From assembly GCA_001599975.1 (NCBI GenBank), contig BCIO01000002.1, forward strand, positions 4,479,989 through 4,543,988: 64,000 nt of DNA, written 5' to 3'. This document shows positions 43,450 to 57,553 of the stretch, piece after piece. The first letter of the stretch is position 1, and the number at the start of each line of letters is the position of its first letter. The notes beneath the pieces are model-generated. The model was not told the DNA's origin and did no database searches. It saw nothing but the letters and a program-made list of their open reading frames with translations. Both the position numbers and the translations under genes were made by a program. This DNA is from Cystobasidiopsis lactophilus (Eukaryota; Basidiomycota; Agaricostilbomycetes; Agaricostilbales; Chionosphaeraceae).

Positions 43450-46400
43450 TCACCTGGCCTCCCGCATGAACTTGGCGACCCAGAGCACCAGCACGATGGA
43501 GAACAGCAGGATGTAGCCCATGAGCACGAGGACATCCCGGTAGTAGGCGTCGGCTTCGAAGCCAAAAAGCAGGTTTAGAATGATCTGAGCTCCGATCTTG
43601 ACCTTGGCGCCAGCGATGGTGTCCTCTGCCCACCGAATGAGCTTGTTGTCAAAACCCTCGAGGGTCATAACATACCAATGGAGAGACCGGCGGTGACCTC
43701 ATTCACCGACAATGCCTCTAAAGCATATTTAAGGGGGCACAGCCACTGAAGCCAGCGCAGGACCGGTGGGACACTTTGGCGTCAAAGAATCAGATTTTGG
43801 CCCATGCTGAAGTGGATAAGCACTCACTGAGAGAGCGACAAGAAGAAACCAGCGAACGCGAGCTGGAACAGGTCTAGGATGGCGGCGAGCAAGATAGCGA
43901 CGGCCGTCTGCGGGATGACCGCGGCGAGCAGGAAGTTGAGAATTGTGACAGCAATCGAGTATTCGACAAGGATGAGTAGGAACTTGAAAAAGTTGGCCGC
44001 AGTTGGTGTGAGGCCGACCATGAAGTATGCGATGACTCTGTGATAGTCCCTTTAGCAAAGTTGTGGTCCAAACGGCAGCGAAGCATGCTCACCCGATGAG
44101 AATGGTCGGAAGGATGCGGAGAGGGACAACATCGAGCACGATGCGAGACATGAGCCAGGAAAAGGCCGAGTAGAACGACCCTGCTCGCTCCCTGATGAAC
44201 AGGCTGCGAGCGTTCGACAAGCCAACCAAGGCGGAAAGAGCCGAGAAGGCCAACAAGGCGCCCAAGAAGAACAGAGCCCCTATTCGATTCTGGAACCCAG
44301 AGATCGAATCATCGACTTGGTAGAAAAGACCGCCCAAGAAGACGCCGAGGACGATGGCGACGGCGACGTGGGTCAAGAGGAGGGATTGATCTCTGATCAG
44401 ATTGCGAACTTCGCGAAGGCAAAGCGTCTGGAACTGAGTGAGCATGGTGGCAGCCGGGGCATGGTCGCCGAGGGAACGGGTGATCAGGCTGCCTTTTGGA
44501 GAAGGGGGCGGATACGTGGAGTCGCTGGTCTTTTCCCCAACAGACCCATCGCTATGATTGGAGAGGGCGGTGGTGTTGTGCAACAAGCGAGCTCGCTCTT
44601 CTGCCGGCAGCGAAGCGATCTCCAGGAGGTGGTCTGCAATGTTGAACTCTGGCTGCAGAGGGAGGCCTCTGCCCGCAAAGTAAGCTTGCGCATCGTGTGC
44701 TGGGCCAAAGTAGACTTGGTGGCCACCGGCAGCCAGCAGGCAGATGGAGTCGAAGGAGTGAAAGATGCGAGAGGAGGGCTGGTGAAGGGTGGCAATGATG
44801 GTCGTCCGAGATCGCAAGAGCGAGTCGCCCTCGATGTCGTCCGCTGCTGCTGTCCCTTGCGAGAGCCGCTTGAGCACTTCGACCACGCGCAAAGCCGAGA
44901 CGGAGTCCAAGCCGCTGGTTGGCTCGTCCAAGATCAAAATGCTGGGCTGAGCCAGCAACTCCAGCCCGATGCTAAGCCGTCGCCGCTCGCCGCCGGAAAT
45001 CCCGCGGCGTTCCCCGTTGCCGATGCGGCTGTTGACCACCTGCTCTAGACCGAGTTGGCGGATGACTTGATCAACTCGCCGCCTCTTGGATTCCGGAGAA
45101 ATGGATTCGGGCAGTTTGAGGTTGGCAGCGAACATGAGCGCCTCGAAGACGGCTGCGCTATCGCTTTAGCATGCACGTAATGTCATCAAGAAGAAAATGG
45201 CGCACTAGACATAGGCGGCAGAACATCCTCTTGGTCCACAAAGGCGACCACCGGCAGGCTCGAGTCGTCCTCCTTGGGGTCTCGGGTGAACGCAACGGAG
45301 CCGGCCACAGTTCCCAGTTTCCTCTTGCCGGCCAAGATGTCCACCAAAGTACTTCACACGCTGTGAGTCGGTCGCAAGAAGCGCGCAAGAGGGCAAGAAC
45401 ATACCTTTTGCCCGCTCCAGATGGTCCCAGGATTGCCAGCAAAGTGCCACAGTCTGCCTGACCGCTTAGGCCGTTGAGGATGTTGGGCTGAGCTTCGGCC
45501 TGAGCCCGTCGCTTTTTGGAGACTTTCGCCGACCAAGGCACGGGTAAGCGGTAGTGGAGGCCCGACCACATTATCCCGACCTGCTTAGGGCCAGCCAGAG
45601 CGACGCCCGACCGCCGGGCTTTCCTTTGCTTCAAGAAACCAACCAGAAGCAAGAGGGCGAGAACCAGCACGATGGCGCCCAGGACCGCCAAGCCGGCAAT
45701 CACACCATGAGACAGAGAGCTGCCCTTGCCCGTTGTTCCATTTGGCGCCAAAGCCGTCATGACGTCTTGCCTGACGCATTCGCCCTGTTGGCAGCTGCTC
45801 AAGCCCAAGCCGTCGGCACCGAAGAGCTGCTGAAGCACGCTCTGCTTGAAGTTGCAGGTCGACGGGTTGTTGAACGGGCAGTCGATCTCCAAGGGGGCAG
45901 TCAGGCCGTTGATGGTCGAGCTGAGGTCGAGCACGGTGCCGGGCCCGCCACAAAAGGTGGTGCCCGGCTGGCAGGTGCATTGCAGGTCGGCGCAGACGTA
46001 CGATGTTTCGGCCGTCTTGGTGTCGTTGCTCTGGGTGCAGGACGAAGCAGAGCAGTAGAATTGCTCCACTGGGACCGTGGTGTCGTTGGCGGCGTAGAAG
46101 AGCTGGGCCAAAGCCGTGCCGTTGGCGCCAAAGGCGGAGGACACAGACAGCGCGGGGTCGCTGAACGACTTTTGGATTTGGAGGTTGGTCGTGCCTGGGT
46201 AGAGGGACTGGAGGGCGACATTGACGACGCCGCAGGATAGGAAGCCTTGGGTGTAGGTGTACGGGCTCGTGTTGCAGACGAGGGTGTCGTTGGACAAAGT
46301 GGAGCCGGCGACGCTCGTGCTGCTCGAGTTGGAATCGGCCAGCGCGCCGGGAAATGTGGCCAAACCAGCGCTGCAAGCTGCTGCCGAGGTGCAGACTGCG

Positions 46401-46706
46401 AACATGGCGCGTGAGTCGATAGGCAATAAATAGCTGGCGGGCAAACAGACCATTGCAAGTCACTCCCGCGAAGCCAGCGGTGCACTGGCGATTGCAGCCC
46501 AGCGAGGACCTGTTGTTGAAGAGCTGCCTTTGGGACGGCGGCAGGAACGGGTTGTCGCAGCTGAGCTCGAGGCAGTCGGAGCCAGCAAAGCCAGGCGGGC
46601 AGCTGCATTCCGTGCCATTGACGACGCCGTAGTTGGAGCACGCCTGGCCATTCGCCCAGCCCGTTGCTGCTGCTGCTACCAACAGCCAGAACAGCGCCGA
46701 TGTCAT
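43450..46706 (-). CDS. ABCG transporter with Cys-rich ectodomain (Adp1 type)
   Basis: Seven exons: 46706-46451, 46395-45405, 45351-45206, 45152-44093, 44037-43828, 43773-43676 and 43625-43450; 978 aa. Signal peptide, then EGF-like Cys-rich stretches (CSCPPGFAGSDC, CTAGFAGVTC) and a long Cys-containing ectodomain, a transmembrane helix (near 360), then an ABC cassette: GPSGAGKS (Walker A, split by an intron), VDQEDVLPPM (Q-loop), ISGGERRRLSIG (signature), ILILDEPTSGLD (Walker B), TLHQPSS (H-loop). The C-terminal domain has about six helices, with WLCPLKYALEALSVNEV and LFGFEADAYYRD. This order matches yeast Adp1, a half-size transporter of unknown substrate. As a half transporter it would need to dimerise. 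Confidence 0.92.
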
Positions 46707-47485
46707 CTTGCCATGCTCGCGTCCTATTCAGTTGTTGTCCTTGCCCAAGAATGCGTTCGTCCAGCACGACGATCTTCGAGGCCCGCGCGACTTGTGGCAT
46801 CCTTGTCCTGTCGCTTGGTTCCATTGCAGACTGTGGATTTGGCTTGGTCTGAATGCATCCCGCGCGTGAATTGCGGCTCGAGTGGCCTCTGGATGCTTTG
46901 AGGACTCGAGCTTGCTCTCAACTGCGCGACCGCCTTGGTTACATCTGCCCCGCCGTCTCCTCTGATTTGTTGAGCTTTTGGTTGTGACTGTTGGAATCGG
47001 CAGCGGATTTCGTCCCTAGCGCTGGGAAGGTCAGATATTGAAGCAGACGCCTCGCCTTACTGAACGCGGCTCCGACCAGTTGCTCTTGAACCATGACCTA
47101 GTCGGGCCAAATGTATGCGCAGAGGTGTGATAAGATGTATAGGTGGCGGCGATCCTGGTCTGCGCGCTGCTTTTCTGTGCGAAATCGACTCTCTCCTCCT
47201 TCCCCAGTCGGACGATTTTGCCTAGCCGCTGGCATTGCGTCTCTGCTTTCGGAATCTTCCTCGTGCCGTGCCGTGCACATACGACGCCCGTTTCCCAAGG
47301 CAACTACACGTCGCTGTGCCCGAGTGGCCGATGCTGAATCAGCAGAGGCCCTATCAAAACCAGGGCGCGAGAAGCACCTCTTGCCTTCCCAAGGAACCTT
47401 GTCCTCTTGACACCAGCTCTCTTCTGCTGCCGGCACTTGCTCATTCACTAGCTACTGCTTTGACCATTTTCCAATCCAAATCAAA
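46707..47485. other. divergent promoter region, no gene seen
   Basis: 780 bases between divergent starts. Only short frames without motifs or introns. Presumed promoters of the ABC transporter and SDR. Confidence 0.45.
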
Positions 47486-48558
47486 ATGGCCCCTCCGGAA
47501 ACCCATCTCGTCGTCGGCGCCTCTCGCGGTATTGGCTTGACTTTGGTCAAAGAGCTGTGCGTAGCGTCCGACCTGACCACTCGGCCAAACCTGACGACTC
47601 ATTTGTTGACGCGTTTGTTGTTGTTTACTTTCACAGGTTGGCGCGCGGCAACAAGGTTTTCGCCACCGCTCGCAACCCTCAAAAGTCAGCTGGCCTGCAA
47701 GACTTGGTCAAGGCTCACAAGGACAGCTTGATCCTCCTGGCCCTTGACATCACCGATGAGAAGGCCGTGAAGGTGTGTAGCTCTCCTTCGGTTTACCCAT
47801 CGACCTGTGCCTGACTTGTTCGGTACAGGCCGTCGCTGCTGAGTTGGAAAAGCTGACACCTTCCTTCGACACTGTGCATCTCAACGCTGGCGTCTTGGTT
47901 GGCAGCGACCCCCTCCTCAAGACGTGAGTGCCTTTCGCCCTGTGTAGGTCGCTGCTAATAATGAACTGCAGGACCACGGCTGACTTCAGGACCAACTACG
48001 AAACCAACGTCATTGGCACGTTTACCTGCATCCGCGAGTTTCTGCCATTCTTGGAGCGCAGCAAGGCCATCAAGCGCACCCTTCTCGTCTGCACCTCGGT
48101 TGGAGGCTCGATTTCGTTCCAGCCGACTCTTGGCCCCATGTTGATGCAGCTGAGCGGTCGCGATTACGTTCCTTGGTTGGCTTATGCTTCTTCAAAGGTA
48201 CGGCTCCTTTCGTCCTTCTGCCCTCACTCTTTGTTGACATCCCGCTTGCCTCAACAGACCGCGTTGAACTACCTCGTCCACGCCATATCGATCGAATTCG
48301 CACCCAAGGGCATCTCCGTCATCGCTATGCACCCGGGCCTTGTTGCAACTGGTCAGTGGAGTCTCGACCCAGCTGGACGGGTGTTAACTGATTGCCTTTG
48401 GGCTCGATACAGAAATGACGGGCCAGATCCCTTCAGTTCAGGCTGGCTGCATCACAACTGAAGAGAGCGTCGCCGGCATGCTCAAAGTTGTCGACGAGTA
48501 CAAGCTGGGCGAGAGCGCCGTGTTCAAATCCTACGACGGCAGCGATTTGCCCTGGTAG
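47486..48558 (+). CDS. short-chain dehydrogenase/reductase
   Basis: Six exons: 47486-47556, 47637-47772, 47829-47923, 47972-48197, 48258-48351 and 48413-48558; 255 aa, classical SDR length. Dinucleotide site GASRGIG at residues 11-17; Asp after the third strand (LALDITD); HLNAGV (NNAG equivalent); catalytic Ser region (VCTSVGGSISF) and YASSK (Tyr and Lys). The C-terminal part reads MHPGLVATGEMTGQ. The sequence is of the sniffer/C-factor-like type that reduces carbonyls, but substrate cannot be read from sequence. Cofactor preference is open; an Arg after NKVFAT (TARNP) favours NADP (family rule). Confidence 0.9.
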
Positions 48559-48726
48559 CCTTTCTCTAGATCGATAGGGCTCTTCAGATGCAATGATCTC
48601 CTCTCTCAAATCGCGTCCCATTCGACCATGAGCCGGAGCCAAAGCCGACCCCAAAGGCCGCGGCCAAAACGCGCCTGCCTCCCGCTGGAACACTTTCCTC
48701 TCTCACTCCACCAAATCGAGCCAAAC

Positions 48727-49493
48727 ATGCGCGCCGTTCTCGCTCTCGTTGCCCTGTTGCCAGCCGCCGTGTTTGCCCAAAGCAGCACGGCCGCTTTGCC
48801 CACTGGAGCTGCTGTAAATCCCGCCCAGTCTTGATCTCGTCGCAATCGATTGATGGGGTGCCTTCTTGATCAGTCCCTGCCTGCCTGCGCCTTGACCTGC
48901 ACACTCAGCACTGTAGGCGCTGGAACTGGTGGCTGCACGTCTGTCGTGAGTCCACCTCGCTCTCCGTGCCTGAAGGCGTCCGGCGCCCGGCCCCTCCACA
49001 GCACCCATATCTGATCGCCTATTTTTGTCGTTCTGTTACATAGGCCGATATCACCTGCGTCTGCACCTCGACCGACTTTCAGCGCGCCGTCTTCGCTTGC
49101 TACACTTCGAGCTGCACGGCCGATGAGCTGGCTGCCGCCGAAGCGTACGGGGCGAGCATTTGCCAGAACAATGGCACTCCCTTGTCCGACCCCACTGCTG
49201 TGCCTAGCGGTGAGCGAACGTCTATTTAAAACGACTGGAAACCTTTTGCTGAACTTGTCGTCCTTCTTAAAGGCTTGACCGGCATCAGCTCTGCCACCAG
49301 CAGCGTTTCGAGCGCTGCCTCGAGCGACATTGCCTCTCTGTCGTCGCAGCTCAGCTCTGTGACGTCGTCTTTGGCTTCCGTCGCCTCCTCTGCCGCCCCT
49401 GCTTCCAGCTCTGTCAGCTCGAACGCCGAGACCTTTGCCTTGAGCGGAGCTTTGGGTGTCTTCGCTGCCGCCCTCGCTGCTGCCTTGGCCTGA
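48727..49493 (+). CDS. CFEM-domain, GPI-anchored-type surface protein
   Basis: Four exons: 48727-48813, 48874-48945, 49044-49209 and 49273-49493; 181 aa. Signal peptide (MRAVLALVALLPAAVFA), then a CFEM domain with its eight cysteines: CALTC, GGC, ITCVC, FACY, SSC and SICQ. A Ser/Ala-rich stalk follows (about 105-160) and the end is hydrophobic (GALGVFAAALAAALA), fitting a GPI signal, with a Ser/Asn omega site near SSNAE. CFEM proteins bind haem in some yeasts through an Asp in the third Cys loop; here ADITC supplies an Asp next to the fourth Cys. Others act in adhesion or as effectors. Location at plasma membrane or wall is inferred. Confidence 0.9.
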
Positions 49494-49715
49494 AGAGCAA
49501 AGGGGCACTGGGGGTGTTAAAGTTTTGCAAGGGAGCCATTGTGAGAAGGATGTGGGTAGAGGTTTCGCCACTAGGTTTCGCCACTACGACAAAAGTTCCG
49601 GAGCACCACTTAATTGCTGCCTCTCAAGTCTTGTTCACTAGTCTTTCGTCTCAAAATGGGCACCTCCGGGTCAGGCGTGCATTGGTGTGAAATAGAAGCG
49701 GGGCCGCCTTTCATC

Positions 49716-52700
49716 TCATTCCACGGCAGCCTTGGCCTTATCCCCAGCTCCGCCACCCTGTGCCCCCGAAGAAGTCCCGTTGACCTGAGGCGGCCGTTCC
49801 TCCCGCTTGGCCAACCACTGCTGGTATTGGGCGTCCATGGCGCGGTAGAGCATGACGGGCGGGATGTGTTGGACGATCTCGACCACCTGCGCCTCGAGCT
49901 CGGCGGCGGGCACCCCTGCTTTGAGGCCATTGTCAATAGCCAACCTAAACATGGCAAACGTGGCGAGCGACAGGTAGGACTGCTCGGCAAAGTTGGGCGC
50001 TCCGGCCCGGTGGGCGCGCAGGTGGAGGTCGGACAAGGGTTGCTGTTTGGCCATGCCGCCTCCGCCGGAGCGCTGGGAGCTATTGCTGGTGCTAGGAGTG
50101 TTATGGTCGGAGCCGCGGATCAAAGCGAGGAGGAGCTCGACGACGTTGGAGATGTTGCCGAGCAGGTCAGAGACGAATTGCTCGAGCAGCGAGGCTTTGG
50201 CTGAAGAGGACTTCGACGAGTAGTGGGGGTGCTGCGAGGTCCAATTGCGAGCGAGATCACGAAGAGCGAGATTCTGGTGGGGGGCAAAAATGGAAAAAGG
50301 GGGGGAAGGGGAAGGAGAGGGAGAAAAGAACAACAGTCAAGCTTTGGGAAGTGGGAAGACGGACAAAGGGAACTCGTAGCCAAACTTACAACTTCGGGAT
50401 CTACCACCTCGATCCTGCCTGCCCAAGCCGACTTGCTCTCAATCTTGCTGGCTTCCGAAGCGACCAAGCCCAACGACGGCTGCGTGGCCCAGGCGTCCTT
50501 CTCTGGCGAGCGAAGCCAGCGAGCCTCGGTGAGAGGGTGGGCGGTGTCCAAGTGAACCGTGACCAAAAGAGGTTCTGCGCTGGTCGAGGTGTGCAAAGGT
50601 GGAAGGGAAGAGTCGACCTCGGCCATCATGGCCAGCAAAGTGGAGCGGTCGGGAGTGATGAAGTGGTCGGTGCCAGCGTCTTGCGTTTCGACCTGTGCCG
50701 TCGACGAATCCTTTCAGACAAACGTTCAATGTCTAAGGCAAGTTTCGACAACGCACCAAAAGGCCATGGCAGGGCGACACGACTTCTTCCTCGGTCTGCT
50801 CCAAGCAAACCAGCAACTCGATCCTCCCATCTTGTCGATGTACCTTGACGTTCTGGACCACATTGGCATCCAACACCAGCCGGCGCGAGTTCCTGGCGTA
50901 AGAGATGGACACTCGATCTGGCGCTGGTAGCTGCGCTTTTGGCGGCGCTTCTTCCTTGGGTGGTGGTGGCGGCGCCTCGGAAGTGGAAGGCGTCAAGGGA
51001 GTCTCGGGTTTGGTGGGGGAGGCCTCTTCGGCGTTGGATTCTTGGTCTTCGAGCGTCTTGTCCGAGTCGGCCAAGGACATGTCCGCCGCCGAGTCGTCCA
51101 CGGGAACATCGTCTTGCTCTTCGCCTTTGGTGGTCGTCGTGGATGCAGGGGATTGAGGAACGGCAGCAGGTTTCAATTTGTTGGTGGGCAAAGAAGAGGA
51201 GGAGGAGGGCTGGGGAAGAGGGGAGCAGAAGTAGATGCGGAACCGGCTGACGTCGCTCGTTGTCGTGGTGGCGGGAGAAGAGGTGGGCCTGGTTGGGTGA
51301 GAAGAGGAAGAGGCGGCGGGTTGGGAAGGAGGGTCTTTCGCGGCGGGCTCTTCTTTGGTCGCCGGCTCGGTTGGAGTTGGAAGGGGCGTCCCATCCACTT
51401 CATCCTCCAAGTCCAGCACTTGCTCTTCTTCTTTGGCGACTTCCTCCTTCTTTTCCTCTTCTTCCTTGACCTCTTCCTTCTCCTTCTCTTCTGCGGATAT
51501 CGTCTCTGGGGCGGCAGATGTTTCTTCCTTGGCGTCCTCGCCCTCCTCTTTCTTGGGCGAATCCACCTTCATCGGGGAGGCCGGTGGCTGCTCAGAGGCA
51601 GAAGAAGGGGCGTCGTCCGACTTGATGGGCGAGACGGCCCTGGCTTTCTTGCTGGTCGTGCCACCCTCGATGGCCTCTTCCTCCCTCGCGTGCTTGCCGG
51701 TCTGCAGCGCCTCCTTCTTGCCCGGCGCCTTGTCTGGCGAGGAAATGGTCCACCAGGCCCAATTGAGAGCGGGGATCTCGATGCCCTTGATCCTAAAGTC
51801 GGTGAACGTGTTCTTCGAGTCCGACTCTGGTCCGTGTCCTTGGCCATGATGATGGTGGTGGTGGTGGTTGGAGGAAGTGACGAGGGATCGGTTTCGGTAG
51901 TGGCCACCACTTGCTGAAGATCCTCCCCCCGTAAGACCACCGCGCCTGAAAGAAGAGGACCCTCGATCCCTGTAGCCGCCTCTTGATGGCAAAGGCGGGT
52001 TGTTGCCACCGCGGGAAGAGGCAGAAGGAGGTGGGGGCGGGTAAGGTCTGGAGGAGGAAGCAGGTTTGGGAGGGACGTCTTGAAAGCGGTTCTTGGGCTC
52101 TGGCCCTCCTCGGTGTCGGTTGTCTGAGGATGACAAGGAGGAGGAGGAGGGCGGGGGAGGAGGAGGTGGAGGTGCTGGAGGTCGAGCGGGGATGGGGGGA
52201 CCGGCGGTGCGCATCAAGGGGGNGTTGATGGCGCTGAAAGCCTGGGCGATGGGCATCGGCCTGGCGGTTGTGGGTTGGCCGAGGGAAGCGGGTGGCCGTC
52301 CAGGGTCGAACACGGCTTGCTGAGGGCGGTTCTGGATGACGGGTGGCAAAGCGGCGGGCACATCGTACCGGGCTGCTTGCCTTTAAGTATTTACACATAC
52401 AATCAACAGGGAACACCACTCACGCCTCTTGTGTGGTGGCTGCTGCTGTGCGACTGTGAGGAATGGCTGGAGATGAGGTTGATAGTAGGGCTGAGGCTGC
52501 TGAGGCTGGATTGGCGGTTGAACGGGCGGCGGCATCCCTCCCGGCCTTTGTGGTCCATCTGTGCATCTTGCTTGAGTTGATATCTAAGGCCATAGACTGC
52601 AAGGGTGACATAACGCACAGCCATAGTTCTTGTACACATCCTGCCCTGTTAATGTTGGCTGTGGCTGTGGCTGGAGCATGGGCGGGGGCGGCGGTGGGCC

Positions 52701-52889
52701 TGGCACAAACTGCTGTTGTGGGTACAAGTGGCCATGTGGCGTCGCTGTGTTAGGCGGCGGAGGAGGTCGAGGAGGGGCGAGCCAGGCTGGGGCTTGGGTG
52801 TAATGCTGGTTGGACTGGGCCGAGTGCTGCTTGGCGTAAGTGGACGACAAGCCAAACGGGTTAGCCACGTCCGACGCAGACCGCTTCAT
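49716..52889 (-). CDS. large Pro/Ser/Glu-rich protein, unknown function
   Basis: Exons 52889-52619, 52570-52424, 52375-50757, 50710-50390 and 50273-49716; 971 aa. Not recognised. The N-terminal 250 residues are Pro/Gln-rich with poly-Pro runs, then an RG/His-rich segment with seven consecutive His, then a long Glu/Lys/Pro acidic region. Embedded in this are ordered-looking blocks: a block around FTDFRIKGIEIPALNWAWW, one at RFRIYFCSPLP, one at RVSISYARNSRRLVLDANVV followed by VKVHRQDGRIELLVCLEQ, and one at PLLVTVHLDTAHPLTEARWL. The C-terminal 180 residues are helical. The pattern suggests a nuclear scaffold. Base 52223 is N. The last intron is 116 nt and pyrimidine-rich. The 168-bp gap to the divergent dihydropyrimidinase must serve both genes. 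Confidence 0.7.
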
Positions 52890-53057
52890 CCTCTCGCTAA
52901 GTTCGTTGTTCAAGACTTAGCGAAAATTATCATGCTCACCCTCGAATCCCTCGATCACTACGGTCTTGCTCCCGATCAACCATTCTAGTTGCCTCTGTTC
53001 TGCTCGAGTAGACTATTATTCTGTGTGTCTTGGTGACTGCCAGTTGGGATTGTTACA

Positions 53058-55302
<2,245 letters not shown>

Positions 55303-55857
55303 GTTCTCTCCCCCAATTTGGGCTCGCTAGATCCTCTGTACCTAGATGTCTCCCACATTTACATCCCCCTCCTGTACTCATATACGCAGCCGCGCACTTC
55401 GCCTTTTTCTTAAATTTGCTTCGGCATGGCATCGCGGCAGATTTATGCGCGCACTGTTCCGGCGCGCCGCTCATTCCTTTATTCTCCTCTTTCCCAGCCG
55501 CCACCAGCTTCCTGACCAGCTGGCCTGCTCACCAGCCTGCCCGCCTGTGTCTGTCCGCCCGCTTCCGCCGCCACTTGCAACGACAGCAAGCCGAGAATCC
55601 GAAAAGATCTCGTTCAATCGCCACACGCCACTCAGTGATCCAGCTCTTACCGGGACGACTCCTGCTATTGTTCCTCCCGCCAGTCCACTTTGAATCGTTC
55701 CGCGAGAACGGCGAGCCAGCGGCGAGGGGCGGCCTCTCAAAAACTTCTGGGGTAACTCGACTGATAAGGACGCTTGCTTTCCCCAACCAAGACTCCAACC
55801 CAATCTCGTTGTCGGACCTTTGCGCACCTCCCCTTCTAAGCTTTCCCTGCCTCTACC
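55303..55857. other. intergenic between the two pyrimidine-breakdown genes
   Basis: 555 bases; pyrimidine-rich sequence near the next start. Open frames on both strands but no supportable gene. Confidence 0.45.
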
Positions 55858-57483
55858 ATGCCACCCGAAGTCAAGTCGTGCGTCAATGGCTGGCAGCAAC
55901 TGCCTCCGGAGCTCAGCACGCTCACGATCGACGCTAATCGCCTCAACAAAACCCTCCACGACACATCCAAGTTTGGCCAAGGCCTTCGGTGGGGCGAGTG
56001 AGTGCTCTCATAGTATTGTCCGTACGAGAGCTGTTGCGCTGAGCGTCAATCGACAAACAGCGGTCCAAATGAGACAGGAATGGACCGGCTTGCCTTGAGC
56101 AATGCCGACAAGACGGTGCGGGATTGGATGGTGGAAGAGTGCAAGAGGTATGGTGCGTCAGTCAAGGTGGACCAGATGGGGAACATTTGGGCCGTGCGAC
56201 CCGGCAGGAACGAGGGAGCACCTCTAGGCCTAGGCAGTCACCTCGACACCGTCCCGTCAGGTGCGGTTCCTATCGGTCTTTCCAAGTGCCAGAGCGCTGA
56301 ACTGCGATATGCCACACCCAGGAGGGCGATATGACGGCTGCTTGGGAGTCCACTCAGCCATAGAAGTGCTGCGAACGCTTCACGACAACAAGGTTGAGAC
56401 CAACTACCCAGTGGCTGTTGTCGACTGGACCAACGAGGAAGGAGCGCGCTTCCCCGCCATGATCATAGCCTCCTCGGTCTGGTCCGGCCGCGTCAAACAG
56501 GAGACGGCCTGGGCACTCGAAGACATCAACGACCCTTCCGCCACCATCCGCAGTGAATTGGAACGCATAGGCTACCTTGGTCCATTGCCCTGCTCGTATG
56601 AAGCCAATCCCTTGGCCGGCATGTTTGAGCTTCACATTGGTGGGCCGTGATCCTTTGGTGACGGGCCAGAACTGACCTTGGCCACACAGAGCAAGGTCCG
56701 GCTCTGGAGTCGGCCAAGAAGAAGATTGGAGTCGTTACCGGAGTTCAGGCCTTCAACTGGGCGTATGGGGATCTGCCTTTGTCGCCCTGGAGCATGGCTG
56801 ACTTTGGGCTTTAGGACCGTTACCTTCACCGGCAAGGCTGTTCATGCTGGCACCACACCTTTTGCCTCAAGAAACGACGCCCTGCTTTGTGCATCGAAGC
56901 TGGTCGTAGCGTCGAACGAGATTGCGAAGAAGCATGGCGGATTAAGCACCACCGGCATCCTCCAACTGGAGCCCGGCAGTGTCAATGTCTGTCCAGGTTT
57001 CGTCAAGATGACTCTGGATATGCGACACCCAGTCGATGCATCTCTCCTCGCCCTGACGGACGAGATCCAACAGGCCGCGCTGTCCATCGCCAAGTCAACC
57101 GACTCGCACACCTCCAACTGCGAAGTTACTTTCACGGTAGACACGGTGTCGCCCGCAGTTCAGTTTCACCAGAGCTGCATCGATATGGTCAACGAGGCCG
57201 CGGAAGCCACAGTCGGGGCTGACAAGTCGATGCAGATCGTCAGTGGCGCAGGTCACGACAGGCGCGTTCAAATTTGGCCTTTCAAATCTAAGCATTGCGC
57301 TCACTTTTGATGATATGTAGCTGCGCGGTCTCGTCTCGCTGCCCAACCTCGATGATCTTCGTGCCTTCCAAAGAAGGCGTCTCGCACAACCCCACCGAAT
57401 TCACTTCGGCGGAGGACTGCGCGCTGGGTGCCCAGGTGCTCCTGCAGTCTGTCTTGAGATTTGATAGCAGAAGAACGTCATGA
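55858..57483 (+). CDS. PYD3: beta-alanine synthase-like M20 hydrolase (beta-ureidopropionase)
   Basis: Six exons: 55858-55997, 56061-56260, 56322-56639, 56690-56762, 56815-57261 and 57321-57483; 446 aa. It hydrolyses N-carbamoyl-beta-alanine to beta-alanine, CO2 and ammonia. Di-zinc residues of the M20 carbamoylase group are all present: LGSHLDTVPSG, GGRYDGCLGV, WTNEEGARFP, ELHIEQGP and GVSHNPTEF, with the lid residues GAGHDS and CPTSMIFVPSKEG. The motif HIEQGP is formed across intron 3. The GAGHDS joint requires an intron with a GC donor (57262) and AG end at 57320; no GT donor keeps the frame. N-carbamoyl-L-amino-acid hydrolase or allantoate hydrolase are alternatives, but the dihydropyrimidinase neighbour supports this role. 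Confidence 0.87.
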
Positions 57484-57553
57484 AAGGTCACAGGCCCCTG
57501 TGCAATGCATTGTACATGGATACGCCTCGCTCTTCCCAGCCTGAAGGCCAGCC

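Noticed and set aside
51042-51917. 291-codon plus-strand frame
   Set aside because: Antisense shadow of the low-complexity gene; composition (Gly/Arg/Leu runs) mirrors the repeats on the other strand.
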